This document shows positions 25,976 to 34,310 of a stretch of 64,000 nucleotides of DNA, piece by piece. The notes below the pieces were generated by a model. The model saw only the letters and a list, made by a program, of their open reading frames with translations. It was not told the DNA's origin and did not search any database. Origin of the DNA: JBBRNH01 sp038230415 (GTDB lineage Bacteria > Bacteroidota > Bacteroidia > Cytophagales > Spirosomataceae); the NCBI GenBank assembly GCA_038230415.1, contig JBBRNH010000011.1, positions 1 through 64,000 on the forward strand. The letters run 5' to 3'. Positions within the stretch are counted from its first letter, which is position 1. Every line of letters begins with the position of its first letter. Made by a program: the position numbers and the translations under genes.

Positions 25976-26000
25976 CGTAGAAACGCAACATAGTGCGTCT
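25976..26000. repeat. GAGACGCAA-type 3'-end repeat
   Basis: Imperfect dyad with the GTAGAAACGCAA / TGCGTCTCT arms, starting directly after the TAA stop of the NtrC-like gene and touching the convergent LuxE-like gene. Same family as 8446, 19608 and 19752. Confidence 0.65.
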
Positions 26001-27131
26001 CTATAAAACCAGCAAATTACACCCCCGAATATCTGAATTATCGAAACGCCCGACTACCGTGAAGGTACCGGGCGTTTCGGCATATTGGCCCAAATCCTGG
26101 GTTTCTACAAACGAGCAGGAGTCTATATTTGCCAGATCAATCACGTTGATGCCGCCGGTGCGACGCTCGCCGGTTTGGCGTGACCCGATACCGCGCTCGG
26201 AACTGGAAGAATAACCGTCGGGGTAAATAGCAAACGGGTCGTTGAGGTCGCGGAGCAGCACCCGCATGGTGGGGCCGGGCCGAAAAACACCGCCACCCGT
26301 TGAATAGCCTTGGGAGAGCAATTCAGTCATACCGTATTCCGAGTGAATAGCCGAAACGCCCAGCCGGTCCATCAGAATTTCGTGGACTTCTTCGCGCAGC
26401 AACTCCACCCGGCGACCTTTCATACCGCCCGTTTCCATCACGGTCAGGTTTGGGTGTTGCCCCAGAAACGTCAGATCATGCTGTTCGGCCCAGTCGAGCA
26501 GGGCAAACGTCACGCCGATGAGCAGTACCGGGCGTTCGGGGTGGTGCATGGCCTGGCGCAGTTGGGCCGTCAGTTCAGCCAGATTATCGAGGTAAAAGCC
26601 GTTGCCCGGTGCCGATGACTGCCGCATAAAATGCTGAATCATATACACCAGCGACGAATTTGTTCGTTCCAGATAAGACGGTAACAGAGCCAGAATCTGC
26701 CGGTTTTCGAGCGGGCCATATACCGCTTCAACCGTCTGAACGCTGACGGTTTCGTACAGGTCAGCATCGGTAACGAGGTGTTGGCTGGTGGTTTGGCCGG
26801 TGGTTCCGCTGCTGGCAAACAGCAACGGAACGGTATCAATTGGCGTTAAATCGGGCAGTTCTGAATCAGGTGATTGCGTTGCGACCGTATGGGTTTTGAA
26901 GAAACCAATCGGCAGGAACGGGATTTGCCGTAGATCGGTAACGGATTCGAGGTCTCGGTTGAGAAGATTGATATAGGTCCGGTACACCGGGTTAAACGCG
27001 GCCTGATACCGGAAAACGGCCAACGCCACCGACTCGAACGTGCCGGGGCCAACGGTCAGGATTTGCCGACGCAGGGATTCCCGCAGTGACGATTGACGCA
27101 ACGAAACCGCGTTTTCTGGAGTTATTGACAA
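26001..27131 (-). CDS. LuxE-like acyl-protein synthetase / AMP-forming acyltransferase
   Basis: A 376-residue enzyme of the LuxE family in the AMP-dependent ligase superfamily; relatives activate an acyl group with ATP. Seen: P-loop-like FASSGTTGQ (residues ~105-113), METGGMKGRR and HSEYGMTELLSQGY, then an acidic GRFDNSDIRGCN tail. An insertion of ~20 residues rich in Ser, Arg and Gly (YSSSSERGIGSRQTGERR) interrupts the C-terminal domain before GGINVIDLANIDSC and could be an extended surface loop. It starts with TTG at 27131: the in-frame codon upstream is a stop and no ATG is near. No LuxCD partner is present, so it is not a bioluminescence gene; a 10-bp inverted repeat lies inside the 3' coding end. 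Confidence 0.8.
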   Translation of the reverse strand: MSITPENAVSLRQSSLRESLRRQILTVGPGTFESVALAVFRYQAAFNPVYRTYINLLNRDLESVTDLRQIPFLPIGFFKTHTVATQSPDSELPDLTPIDTVPLLFASSGTTGQTTSQHLVTDADLYETVSVQTVEAVYGPLENRQILALLPSYLERTNSSLVYMIQHFMRQSSAPGNGFYLDNLAELTAQLRQAMHHPERPVLLIGVTFALLDWAEQHDLTFLGQHPNLTVMETGGMKGRRVELLREEVHEILMDRLGVSAIHSEYGMTELLSQGYSTGGGVFRPGPTMRVLLRDLNDPFAIYPDGYSSSSERGIGSRQTGERRTGGINVIDLANIDSCSFVETQDLGQYAETPGTFTVVGRFDNSDIRGCNLLVL

Positions 27132-27160
27132 GTGAGTTTTATTTTTACGATACCAACATC

Positions 27161-27712
27161 ATGCAGCGGCAACTGATTCAATCGGGTGTTTTGTTTTTGG
27201 CCCTCGCGCTTGGCTTATCGGCTTGCTTTACCGAGCCGAATTTCAGCAACACGCCCGTCATTCGATTCCAGCAACTTTACAAAATTACCAAACCGGCCAG
27301 TGCCGACCGTCGAACCCCCAAACGGGATTCCGTCGTGATTACGATTGATGGCGAAGATGGAGATGGCGACCTCGGCGAAGATACCCAACTCGATTCGGTT
27401 CGGATTCGGCGAACGGTATTTGCCAAAGAAACCTGGGGCAATTATGAACTCAAGACGATGCAGTTGGTGAACGGAAAATACGAAGAACTGATTCTGACCG
27501 ATTATCAGAAACTGTTTTTTCCCCGGCTGTATCGCAACGACAAGCGCGGGCCGGTTGAGATTACCAACTTAGATTTTGGCAGCGTTTTTCCGTATTCTAA
27601 CAACGTTAAATTAGTTACCGTGAAGTTTCGGCTCAAAATTCGGGATCGCGCCCTCCACGAGAGCAACACCATCGAAACCGATACGATTACGGTACCGATT
27701 TTCGGGCGGTAG
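27161..27712 (+). CDS. Hypothetical lipoprotein with acidic DGDGD motif
   Basis: A 183-residue predicted lipoprotein with signal QSGVLFLALALGLSAC (modifiable Cys ~residue 22). The mature part has VITIDGEDGDGDLGEDTQLD, an Asp-rich loop that could bind calcium, embedded in a beta-rich domain (ITNLDFGSVFPYSNNVKLVTVKF). Related Cytophagales lipoproteins with the same FxDGDGDLG pattern are known only as hypothetical. It is divergent from the LuxE-like gene; the short gap leaves little room for promoters. Start chosen at ATG 27161 because it gives a clean signal; the upstream open frame overlaps the LuxE-like gene. Confidence 0.75.
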   Translation: MQRQLIQSGVLFLALALGLSACFTEPNFSNTPVIRFQQLYKITKPASADRRTPKRDSVVITIDGEDGDGDLGEDTQLDSVRIRRTVFAKETWGNYELKTMQLVNGKYEELILTDYQKLFFPRLYRNDKRGPVEITNLDFGSVFPYSNNVKLVTVKFRLKIRDRALHESNTIETDTITVPIFGR

Positions 27713-27724
27713 TTGACCGATAAA

Positions 27725-28771
27725 TCACTGATTATCAGCTTCTTCTTCCTTTACTGTTTTGTCTTTAGGCCGCTCATAAACGGCCTTTCCTTTTTCGTCC
27801 CATTCGGTCAGCACCAGCGGCTCAATGCCCGTTTCCCATTGATCGCGGGGGTATTGGGTAAGTTTTCGGCGGAACCGGCGGGTGGTTTGGGGATAGTATT
27901 CTGTCCATCGGCCCACTTTCACGCCGTTGTCATATTTGCCTTCTTCGGCTAATTGGCCGTTGGGATGAAAGGCTAAGTAGGTGCCACGAACCTTACCAAA
28001 CTCAACCGGCATGACTTCTCTGATCTTGGTATGGGCTGAATCGTACCACACAATCCGCGATTCTGCCGGGAACCCCCGCGCCCAGCGAGCCTTGTCCAAG
28101 AGCATAAAATTAGCATCGTATTTTTCCCATCGTGCGTCTTTCGTCCCGGCGTAATAAAATCCCTCCTCGACCAGATCACCATTTTGGTAGCGTTTGTAGG
28201 GGCCGTGCAACCACAGTACGCTGGCGCGGTCGGTCGGGACGGAACTCGTAACGCGGTTGTTTTTCTGATCGTACCAAAACAACTCGCGGGCGTAGGCACT
28301 CGGTGCCTGTGGGCTTTTCAAGACGTAAAATTTCTCGATAATCGTGCGGTCGCCGGAGCCGATTTTGGTGTAGGCTTCAACCATGCCCAGCCCTTCATAA
28401 TCAGTGCGAGACTGTTTTTTCTTGCGGCTTTTATCGGCATACTTTCTCCGCAACTGCTTGATTTTCAGTCCCAGGTCGGGCAGCGTTTCCGAAAAAAGTT
28501 CTTTTGTGCTGGCAACCGATGAGCCAAGCCCTGATGATTCCATCAATCCGCCCGACAACGCCGAGGGTTTGGTCATGGCTTTGAGTGCCGACCCCGACAA
28601 CATGGACGACGACACGGGCAGGCCCAACTGGTCAAGCACCGACTTTTGCTTTTTGCTCTTCACGGGTGGCCCCCCGGCTGTGGTCAGGGCGGCAGGCGCG
28701 GTGGTCTGAGCCAGCGCACCGGCTACGGTGGTAAGCATCAAAAACGCGAATACGATCAAAATTCGAGACAT
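27725..28771 (-). CDS. Secreted MORN-repeat protein
   Basis: A 348-residue protein with a signal peptide (RILIVFAFLMLTTVAGALAQ). A Ser/Ala/Lys-rich linker of about 100 residues precedes two or more MORN-type (YwqK-like) repeats: GPYKRYQNGDLVEEGFYYAGTKDARWEKY and RGTYLAFHPNGQLAEEGKYDNGVKVGRWTEYYP. Such repeats form beta-hairpin scaffolds in Bacteroidota surface or periplasmic proteins; a similar but TonB-linked protein is encoded at 32759-34255. The function is unknown, although a membrane-associated scaffold is plausible. Start chosen at ATG 28771; an in-frame codon at 28780 adds three residues. Confidence 0.78.
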   Translation of the reverse strand: MSRILIVFAFLMLTTVAGALAQTTAPAALTTAGGPPVKSKKQKSVLDQLGLPVSSSMLSGSALKAMTKPSALSGGLMESSGLGSSVASTKELFSETLPDLGLKIKQLRRKYADKSRKKKQSRTDYEGLGMVEAYTKIGSGDRTIIEKFYVLKSPQAPSAYARELFWYDQKNNRVTSSVPTDRASVLWLHGPYKRYQNGDLVEEGFYYAGTKDARWEKYDANFMLLDKARWARGFPAESRIVWYDSAHTKIREVMPVEFGKVRGTYLAFHPNGQLAEEGKYDNGVKVGRWTEYYPQTTRRFRRKLTQYPRDQWETGIEPLVLTEWDEKGKAVYERPKDKTVKEEEADNQ

Positions 28772-28862
28772 GGCTGGCAATGAAAAAGCGTATGACCTGT
28801 GTTAGCTTTGCAACGATTTCGATTAACGGAATATTTCAAAACCAATGGAACACGGGTTTATG

Positions 28863-28967
28863 GAACGCAGATGACGCAGATTTTTATGATTTACGCAGAT
28901 TTTTTTTGACCTCATTCAAGAAGGTAGAATCTGCGAAAATCCGTTTAAATCTGCGTCATCTGCGTTC
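28863..28967. repeat. Long intergenic inverted repeat
   Basis: Perfect 21-bp arms (28863-28883 and 28947-28967) just before the GTG start of the GDP-fucose synthase gene, flanked by further CTGCGT / ACGCAG half-copies. The arm motif GATGACGCAGATTT resembles the element at 683-820. Confidence 0.8.
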
Positions 28968-28994
28968 TATAAATCTGCGTTCTATTCTTCTCTT

Positions 28995-29918
28995 GTGGAA
29001 AAAAACGCTAAAATATACATTGCCGGGCATCGGGGCATGGTTGGTTCGGCCATTGTCAGGAACCTGCGGGCCAACGGCCATGAGAACCTGGTTGTTCGCA
29101 CCTCCGCCGAATTAGACCTTCGCAATCAGGCGGCAGTGGCCGATTTTTTTGCTACCGAACGTCCCGATTACGTTTTTCTGGCGGCTGCCAAAGTCGGCGG
29201 TATTCTGGCAAACAACACCTACCGGGCCGAGTTTCTGTATGATAACCTGCTCATCGAAGCCAACATTATTCACCAATCGTACCAAACGGCGGTGACGAAG
29301 TTATTGTTTCTGGGATCGTCGTGCATTTATCCCAAGATGGCTCCGCAGCCGTTGCGGGAAGAATCGCTGCTGACCGGCCCCCTCGAAGCCACCAACGAAC
29401 CCTACGCCATTGCCAAAATTGCTGGTATCAAACTCTGCGAAGAATACCGTTACCAATATGGCTGCAATTTTATCTCGGCCATGCCCACCAATCTCTACGG
29501 CCCGAACGATAACTACGATTTGCAGGGATCGCACGTGTTGCCCGCCCTGATTCGGAAGTTTCACGAAGCCAAAATCAATGGCGATTCGTCGGTAGAAGTC
29601 TGGGGAACGGGGTCACCGATGCGCGAATTTCTTCACGCCGATGACCTCGCCGATGCCTGCGTGTTTCTGATGAACAATTACAACGATAAACTCTTCGTAA
29701 ACATCGGCACCGGCGAAGACCTGACAATCAAGGCGTTAGCCGAAATGATTCAGACCACCGTTGGCTATCGGGGAGACATCCGCTGGAACACCGACAAACC
29801 CGACGGAACGCCCCGAAAACTGATGGATGTATCGCGGCTGCACAACATGGGCTGGCGGCACAAGATTGAATTGGCCGATGGGCTGGTAAAAACGTATCAG
29901 GATTTTTTGACCCGTTAG
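28995..29918 (+). CDS. fcl: GDP-L-fucose synthase
   Basis: A 307-residue NADPH-dependent epimerase/reductase of the extended SDR family, converting GDP-4-keto-6-deoxy-D-mannose into GDP-L-fucose in the cytoplasm for surface glycans. Seen: dinucleotide motif GHRGMVGSAIVR, VFLAAAKVGGI, FLGSSCIYPK, catalytic YAIAKIAG (Tyr-x-x-x-Lys), PTNLYGPND and GSHVLPALIRKFHEA. The length is usual for the family. It starts with GTG at 28995, immediately after the long repeat. The last four bases overlap the stop of the convergent acetyltransferase gene. A neighbouring GDP-mannose dehydratase (gmd) is not in the window. Confidence 0.94.
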   Translation: MEKNAKIYIAGHRGMVGSAIVRNLRANGHENLVVRTSAELDLRNQAAVADFFATERPDYVFLAAAKVGGILANNTYRAEFLYDNLLIEANIIHQSYQTAVTKLLFLGSSCIYPKMAPQPLREESLLTGPLEATNEPYAIAKIAGIKLCEEYRYQYGCNFISAMPTNLYGPNDNYDLQGSHVLPALIRKFHEAKINGDSSVEVWGTGSPMREFLHADDLADACVFLMNNYNDKLFVNIGTGEDLTIKALAEMIQTTVGYRGDIRWNTDKPDGTPRKLMDVSRLHNMGWRHKIELADGLVKTYQDFLTR

Positions 29919-30547
29919 ATCGCCTTTGCCGGGTTGCCGAATACGGTGGCGGCTGCGGCTACGTTCTCGACCACCACTGAACCGGCACCAATGCGGGCGT
30001 TTTTGCCAACGGTTATGCCCGAAACCAGCACCGCACCCGCCCCGATAAACGCGCCTTCGTCAATCACGACACCGCTGCTGATGATGGTTCCGGGGCCAGC
30101 CTGCACGTAGTCGGCAAGTTTGGCCGAAGCCTCGATAATGGCCCCGCTTTGCAGGATGCAGTGCTGCCCAACCTCGGCAAACGGCCCGATTACAACGCGG
30201 GCCGCAATCAGATTGCCATGCCCGATGGTGGCTTCTGCCGATACCGTTGCCGTGTCGTGAATGGCATTGACGGGCTGCACCTTGCGCCGTTCGTTAAGCA
30301 TTTTAACGAGCTTCCGCCGAACGCGGGCATCCGAAATTGCCACGAAAGCCTCGCATTTCTGACCGATGAGTTTCAGAAAGCCATCGTCGTCGGTATCGCC
30401 CAGTACCGAGACATCGCCAAATTCGAGACCGTGCCGGGTTTTTTCATCGTCGAGCAGGCCGTAAACAACCACATTGTTGCGCCGAAAAATATCGAGCGCG
30501 GTCAGGCCGAGGGCATCGGCACCAAAAATCAGAACGGGGTTTTCCAT
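29915..30547 (-). CDS. NeuD/PglD-type sugar O-acyltransferase
   Basis: A 210-residue acetyltransferase. The N-terminal Rossmann-like part binds the acceptor (VLIFGADALGLTALDIF, then ISDARVRRKLVKML); from about residue 95 a left-handed beta-helix of hexapeptide repeats is visible (VSAEATIGHGNLIAARVVIGPFAEVGQHCIL, then GAFIGAGAVLVSGITVGKNARIGAGSVV), ending FGNPAKAI. These enzymes N- or O-acetylate amino sugars or sialic acid-like residues using acetyl-CoA. Its neighbour is a GDP-fucose synthase on the other strand, so both probably serve surface polysaccharide. The acceptor is not identifiable. Confidence 0.88.
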   Translation of the reverse strand: MENPVLIFGADALGLTALDIFRRNNVVVYGLLDDEKTRHGLEFGDVSVLGDTDDDGFLKLIGQKCEAFVAISDARVRRKLVKMLNERRKVQPVNAIHDTATVSAEATIGHGNLIAARVVIGPFAEVGQHCILQSGAIIEASAKLADYVQAGPGTIISSGVVIDEGAFIGAGAVLVSGITVGKNARIGAGSVVVENVAAAATVFGNPAKAI

Positions 30548-30556
30548 GTAAAGTGG

Positions 30557-30636
30557 CGCGGGAGGAATCCCGCGAAATTAAAAAATAGTAGCGCGGGAAG
30601 AATCATAAACGTTTAATTCGCGGGATTCCTCCCGCG
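30557..30636. repeat. CGCGGGA-type inverted repeat
   Basis: About 24-bp arms with one bulged base (30557-30582 and 30612-30636) in the gap upstream of both the acetyltransferase and the phosphatase genes; each arm also contains its own short palindrome. A third CGCGGGAAGAATC fragment lies between the arms. Confidence 0.75.
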
Positions 30637-30721
30637 TTACATATCGTCCGCATTACTTTAAAATAACAATTCGGTAACAATCTGATAACGCACAGGTAAT
30701 CTACGTTTCCTACCTTCGTCC

Positions 30722-31555
30722 ATGAAACCTAAGCGACATTTTCGCACGATTGTTCTCTCCGATTTGCATCTCGGTACGTCTGGCTCCAAGGCGAAAGAGG
30801 TCACCAACTTCCTCCGACATTATTCCTGCCAAAAACTCATCCTCAACGGCGACATTATTGACGGCTGGCAACTGAAACAATACGGCACCTGGAAGAAGAA
30901 ACACACCGACTTCTTTCGGGCTGTACTCAAGCAAATCGTTCGATACGATACAAAAGTAGTGTATCTGCGGGGCAACCACGACGATTTTCTGGAACAGGTC
31001 ATGCCGCTCCGGCTCGGCAAAAACTTCTCCATCCGCAGAGATTACGTGCTGATGTCGGGCGATAAGAAGTTTTACGTGACGCACGGCGATGTCTTCGACT
31101 CCATCACGTCGCAGATGAAATGGCTGGCTCACCTCGGCGATCTGGGCTACACGTTTCTCCTCTGGGTGAATAAGCTCTACAACAATTATCGCACGGCACG
31201 GGGCTTGCCCTACTACTCGCTGTCGCAGAAAATCAAACTCAGCATTAAACAGGCCGTGAGTTATATCTCTGATTTTGAGATTAAACTGACCGAACTGGCC
31301 CGCGCCAAAGGCTGCGACGGTATCATCTGCGGGCATATTCATCAACCCGCCATCCGCCAATACGACGGCCTGATTTATATGAACTCCGGCGATTGGGTGG
31401 AGTCCCTGAGCGCATTGGTCGAGGATTACGACGGCCACTGGGACTTGCTCTATTACACCGCCGACCTCGCCGACGGGAACGTTGAGCGAACTACGGCCCG
31501 ACCAGCCACGCCGGTTCCGTTGCCTGACCCGGCCTTAGTTGAGCAATCGGCGTGA
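30722..31555 (+). CDS. UDP-2,3-diacylglucosamine diphosphatase-like metallophosphatase
   Basis: A 277-residue calcineurin-like phosphoesterase resembling LpxH-type enzymes of lipid A synthesis. The metal motifs are in order: LSDLHLGTS, LNGDIIDGW, YLRGNHDD, THGDVFD and ICGHIHQP, followed by MNSGDWVES. Members cut UDP-2,3-diacylglucosamine at the cytoplasmic face of the inner membrane. Many Bacteroidota carry several paralogues, so lipid A is likely but not certain. TACCTTCG directly before the ATG resembles a -7 element but is too close for a normal leader. An inverted repeat begins in the stop codon and a glycosyltransferase gene follows. Confidence 0.85.
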   Translation: MKPKRHFRTIVLSDLHLGTSGSKAKEVTNFLRHYSCQKLILNGDIIDGWQLKQYGTWKKKHTDFFRAVLKQIVRYDTKVVYLRGNHDDFLEQVMPLRLGKNFSIRRDYVLMSGDKKFYVTHGDVFDSITSQMKWLAHLGDLGYTFLLWVNKLYNNYRTARGLPYYSLSQKIKLSIKQAVSYISDFEIKLTELARAKGCDGIICGHIHQPAIRQYDGLIYMNSGDWVESLSALVEDYDGHWDLLYYTADLADGNVERTTARPATPVPLPDPALVEQSA

Positions 31556-31590
31556 TTGTCTCAGACAGCAATCGGCTGTCTGAGACAATC
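31554..31590. repeat. Perfect inverted repeat, possible terminator without T-run
   Basis: A 16-bp perfect stem (31554-31569 with 31575-31590) and a 5-nt loop, starting inside the TGA of the phosphatase gene. TATCTTCG, resembling a -7 element, follows at 31595-31602, so it may insulate the downstream gene. Confidence 0.8.
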
Positions 31591-31594
31591 TGCC

Positions 31595-31602
31595 TATCTT
31601 CG
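31595..31602 (+). promoter_or_regulatory. Candidate -7 element before the glycosyltransferase gene
   Basis: TATCTTCG matches TAnnTTTG at five of six defined positions and lies 23 bp before the ATG at 31626. No clear -33 TTTG is found at 19-21 nt upstream because that region is the inverted repeat. Confidence 0.3.
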
Positions 31603-31625
31603 GCCAACACTTTTCCGGCTTTGTT

Positions 31626-32717
31626 ATGCGCGTTTTATTTTTGGTGCAGGGCGAAGGGCGCGGGCATCTGACTCAGGCACTTTCGCTGGCGCAAATCCTG
31701 CAAAAATCCCCGCATGAGTTGGTTGGGGCGGTGGTGGGTGTAGCCGACGAACGACCCGTTCCGGCGTTTTTTGCGGAGTCGTTCCCGGCACCCATCGAAA
31801 CAGTGGCGAGTCCGGCGTTGGTGTATAGCCCTAAAACCAATGCCCTCATGCCGCTCGAATCGTTTATTGGCGGTATCAAAAACAGCCCTGCGTTCTGGCG
31901 AAGTCTGTCGCTGATTGATGCGGCCATTACCCGCAGCCGTGCCGACGTGGTGATTAATTTCTACGAAGTGCTGGGTGGGATGACCTATTATTTCCGGCGA
32001 CCCAAAACCCCGTTGCTGACCGTTGCCCATCAATACCTGGCGTTTCATCCGCAGTTTCAGTTTCCGACCGGCAAGAAATTCATTGATAAACAGACGTTTA
32101 TGCTTTTGTCGCGGGTCACATCGTTTGGGGCGCGGGAACGGCTGGCGTTGTCGTTCGATCAACTGCCTGATGTACCGGAACAGCACCTGCGGGTGATGCC
32201 GCCCCTGTTGCGGCAGGAAGCCACCCAACGCCAACCCACTACCGAAACTTATCTGCTGGCCTACATGACTCAGCCCGGCCTGCGGGTACAGTTGGCCGAA
32301 GCCCACCGACTGCGCCCCGACGTGTCGGTGCATTGTTTTAATTCGGGCGTGTCTGCCGCCGACGAACCCGTTGATGACACGCTTACCTATCACGCTATTG
32401 ACGGAAAACGGTTTCTGGATTTCATGCAGAACAGCCGGGCCGTGATCACAACGGCGGGTTTCGAGTCGGTTTGCGAAGCGGCTTATCTCGGCAAACCCGT
32501 GCTGATGATGCCCCAGCCAAATCATTATGAGCAGGCTTGCAACGCCACTGATGGGCAACGCGCCGGGGTCGGTATTGCCGCCGACAGTTTTGATCTGGAT
32601 GCGTTGATGGCCTATCTGCCCCACCACGATTATGCCGTAAACGAACGATTCCGGGCGTGGCAGAATCAGGCCGGGCCGTTATTTTTAGAGGCTATCGAGC
32701 GCGTAATTCGTTCGTAA
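31626..32717 (+). CDS. MurG-like glycosyltransferase of unknown substrate
   Basis: A 363-residue protein with the GT-B fold pattern of MurG-type enzymes. Seen: N-terminal VLFLVQGEGRGHLTQALSLAQIL (glycine-rich first strand and helix), VVINFYEVLGGMTYYFRRP, a mid-protein FGARERLALSFDQLP, and a C-terminal nucleotide-sugar-binding segment AVITTAGFESVCEAAYLGKPVLMMPQPNHYEQACNA. The protein is soluble with no transmembrane span and could act at the membrane surface. It is preceded by the LpxH-like gene across a hairpin, which points to lipid or envelope glycan synthesis, but donor and acceptor are not identifiable. Confidence 0.83.
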   Translation: MRVLFLVQGEGRGHLTQALSLAQILQKSPHELVGAVVGVADERPVPAFFAESFPAPIETVASPALVYSPKTNALMPLESFIGGIKNSPAFWRSLSLIDAAITRSRADVVINFYEVLGGMTYYFRRPKTPLLTVAHQYLAFHPQFQFPTGKKFIDKQTFMLLSRVTSFGARERLALSFDQLPDVPEQHLRVMPPLLRQEATQRQPTTETYLLAYMTQPGLRVQLAEAHRLRPDVSVHCFNSGVSAADEPVDDTLTYHAIDGKRFLDFMQNSRAVITTAGFESVCEAAYLGKPVLMMPQPNHYEQACNATDGQRAGVGIAADSFDLDALMAYLPHHDYAVNERFRAWQNQAGPLFLEAIERVIRS

Positions 32718-32758
32718 TCAGTTGATTTAGATTGTTAAACAGGTATTTCCGTCGCATC

Positions 32759-34255
32759 ATGAAAAAACACATTATGCTCACAGTCCTGCTGATTGCCAGC
32801 AGTTTATCGGTAGCCATCGGGCAGGTTGCGTTACAGCCATTCGAGGTTCATAAACCCTGCCGACCCCAGGGTGGCTACGAACTGCTGAACACGTTTATTC
32901 AGGCCAATGTACGGATGCCGTTTAGGGCCGAGGCCGACCAGATTTCGGGGCGGGTGTTTGTGCAGGGCGTTGTCGGCACCGATGGCCGGGTGTCGAGCCT
33001 GACCGTTTTGCGCGGCCTTCGCCCCGACTGCGACCGTGAAGCCCTGCGGGTGTTTGGCCGCTTCAACGCCTGGCAGCCCGCCGAAAAAGACAGCCAACGG
33101 GTGGCTCAGGTGGTTACGCAGACTATCCCGTTTAAATCTGCGTTGCCGGTTTATTACCGCGACGGGCAACGGCTGGCGTTCTTCGATCAGGCCGTAACCC
33201 AGAAATCAGAAACCGATACCAGCGTTGTTTATAAACAGGTGATCTTGGCAGATACCAACGGCTACCCAACCGGCGACATGGTGTTTTACGAACGAAAGAA
33301 GGAGAAATGGCGCGAGAAGTTACGCTACAAATTTGCCAGCGAGACAATCCCGCAACTACCTGATGTTCAAGATACTACCTCAGTCGGCAAAGCGTTCAGG
33401 CGGCTGACTCACCGCAGCTCATCGTTTGATCTGCAAGGTGAGGCTTACACGCTCTATCCCGACGGGTCTTTGGCTCAGGTCCAACAATTTGATGGAGGCC
33501 GCTTAGTTGGCACCGCCAAAACGTACTACCCAAACGGCACCGTTGCCAAACAAACGACGTATAATAACGGCTTGCAGGTTGAACTGTTCTGGTATCCGAA
33601 CGGGCAGCTTTGGAAAGAAGAAACCCAACTGTCAGACACCCCCACCGTCAACAAATCCGGGATGGGCGGCCCAACGCGGGAGTTGATTAACTGGTGGGAC
33701 AGCACCGGGCATCGGGGCGTAAAAGACGGCATGGGCCAGGCAAGACTGCAGACGTTTATCAAATCGAATCAGTCAAACCGCTACACTGTTTTTACTGAAC
33801 AAGGCTTCATCGCGAATGGTGAGAGAACCGGCACCTGGACGGGCCGCTACGCCGATGGCTCTTATTTTTATCAGGAAGACTATACCGACGGCGTTTGTAC
33901 CGGCGGAAAAGCCAGGGAAGCCGGGACCGACACCATCACCTACGATAAAGACCAAATACAGCCGGAGTACATCGGCGGGATGAGCAAACTCGGTCAGTTT
34001 TTGGCGATGAACATTCGCTACCCGATTGATGCTATGCGAAGCCGGGCGCAGGGCCGCGTTTTTGTCAGTTTTGTGGTCTGCGAGGATGGCAGTTTATGCG
34101 ACCACGCAGTGATTAAAAGTGCCGGGAACCGCTCTTTAGACCAAGAGGCTTTACGGGTTGTGAAACAGATGAAAAACAACTGGAAGCCGGGCGTTGAGCG
34201 GGGGCGACCAGTTCGGGTTAAATACAATCTGCCCGTGAATTTTACATTTCAGTAA
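32759..34255 (+). CDS. MORN-repeat protein flanked by two TonB-C-like domains
   Basis: A 498-residue secreted or periplasmic protein (signal MLTVLLIASSLSVAIGQ). A first TonB C-terminal-like domain (residues ~20-120: MPFRAEADQISGRVFVQGVVG, SLTVLRGLRPDCDREALRV) is followed by several MORN-like repeats (LYPDGSLAQVQQFDGGRLVG, YYPNGTVAKQTTYNNGLQV, WYPNGQLWKEE) and a second, more canonical TonB C-terminal domain (MNIRYPIDAMRSRAQGRVFVSFVV, SAGNRSLDQEALRVVKQM). Neither copy is preceded by a membrane anchor of the normal TonB type, so it is not a simple energy transducer. The layout suggests a scaffold that binds peptidoglycan or a TonB-related partner. Start chosen at ATG 32759 for the signal. Confidence 0.82.
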   Translation: MKKHIMLTVLLIASSLSVAIGQVALQPFEVHKPCRPQGGYELLNTFIQANVRMPFRAEADQISGRVFVQGVVGTDGRVSSLTVLRGLRPDCDREALRVFGRFNAWQPAEKDSQRVAQVVTQTIPFKSALPVYYRDGQRLAFFDQAVTQKSETDTSVVYKQVILADTNGYPTGDMVFYERKKEKWREKLRYKFASETIPQLPDVQDTTSVGKAFRRLTHRSSSFDLQGEAYTLYPDGSLAQVQQFDGGRLVGTAKTYYPNGTVAKQTTYNNGLQVELFWYPNGQLWKEETQLSDTPTVNKSGMGGPTRELINWWDSTGHRGVKDGMGQARLQTFIKSNQSNRYTVFTEQGFIANGERTGTWTGRYADGSYFYQEDYTDGVCTGGKAREAGTDTITYDKDQIQPEYIGGMSKLGQFLAMNIRYPIDAMRSRAQGRVFVSFVVCEDGSLCDHAVIKSAGNRSLDQEALRVVKQMKNNWKPGVERGRPVRVKYNLPVNFTFQ

Positions 34256-34290
34256 AAAAAACCGCCCCGGCTCTTGCGGGCCGGGGCGGT
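34254..34290 (-). terminator. Rho-independent terminator of the lytic transglycosylase gene
   Basis: An 11-bp GC stem (34261-34271 with 34280-34290) is followed on the - strand by eight T residues. The T-run overlaps the stop of the + strand TonB/MORN gene. Confidence 0.9.
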
Positions 34291-34310
34291 CAGTAACAAG
34301 TTGGGCAAAC

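Noticed and set aside
26030..26085. Inverted repeat inside the LuxE-like gene as an internal terminator
   Set aside because: The 10-bp arms encode conserved-looking protein sequence and no T-run follows.
31635..32627. 330-codon ORF opposite the MurG-like glycosyltransferase
   Set aside because: Antisense shadow; the + strand has family motifs and a start codon in good position.
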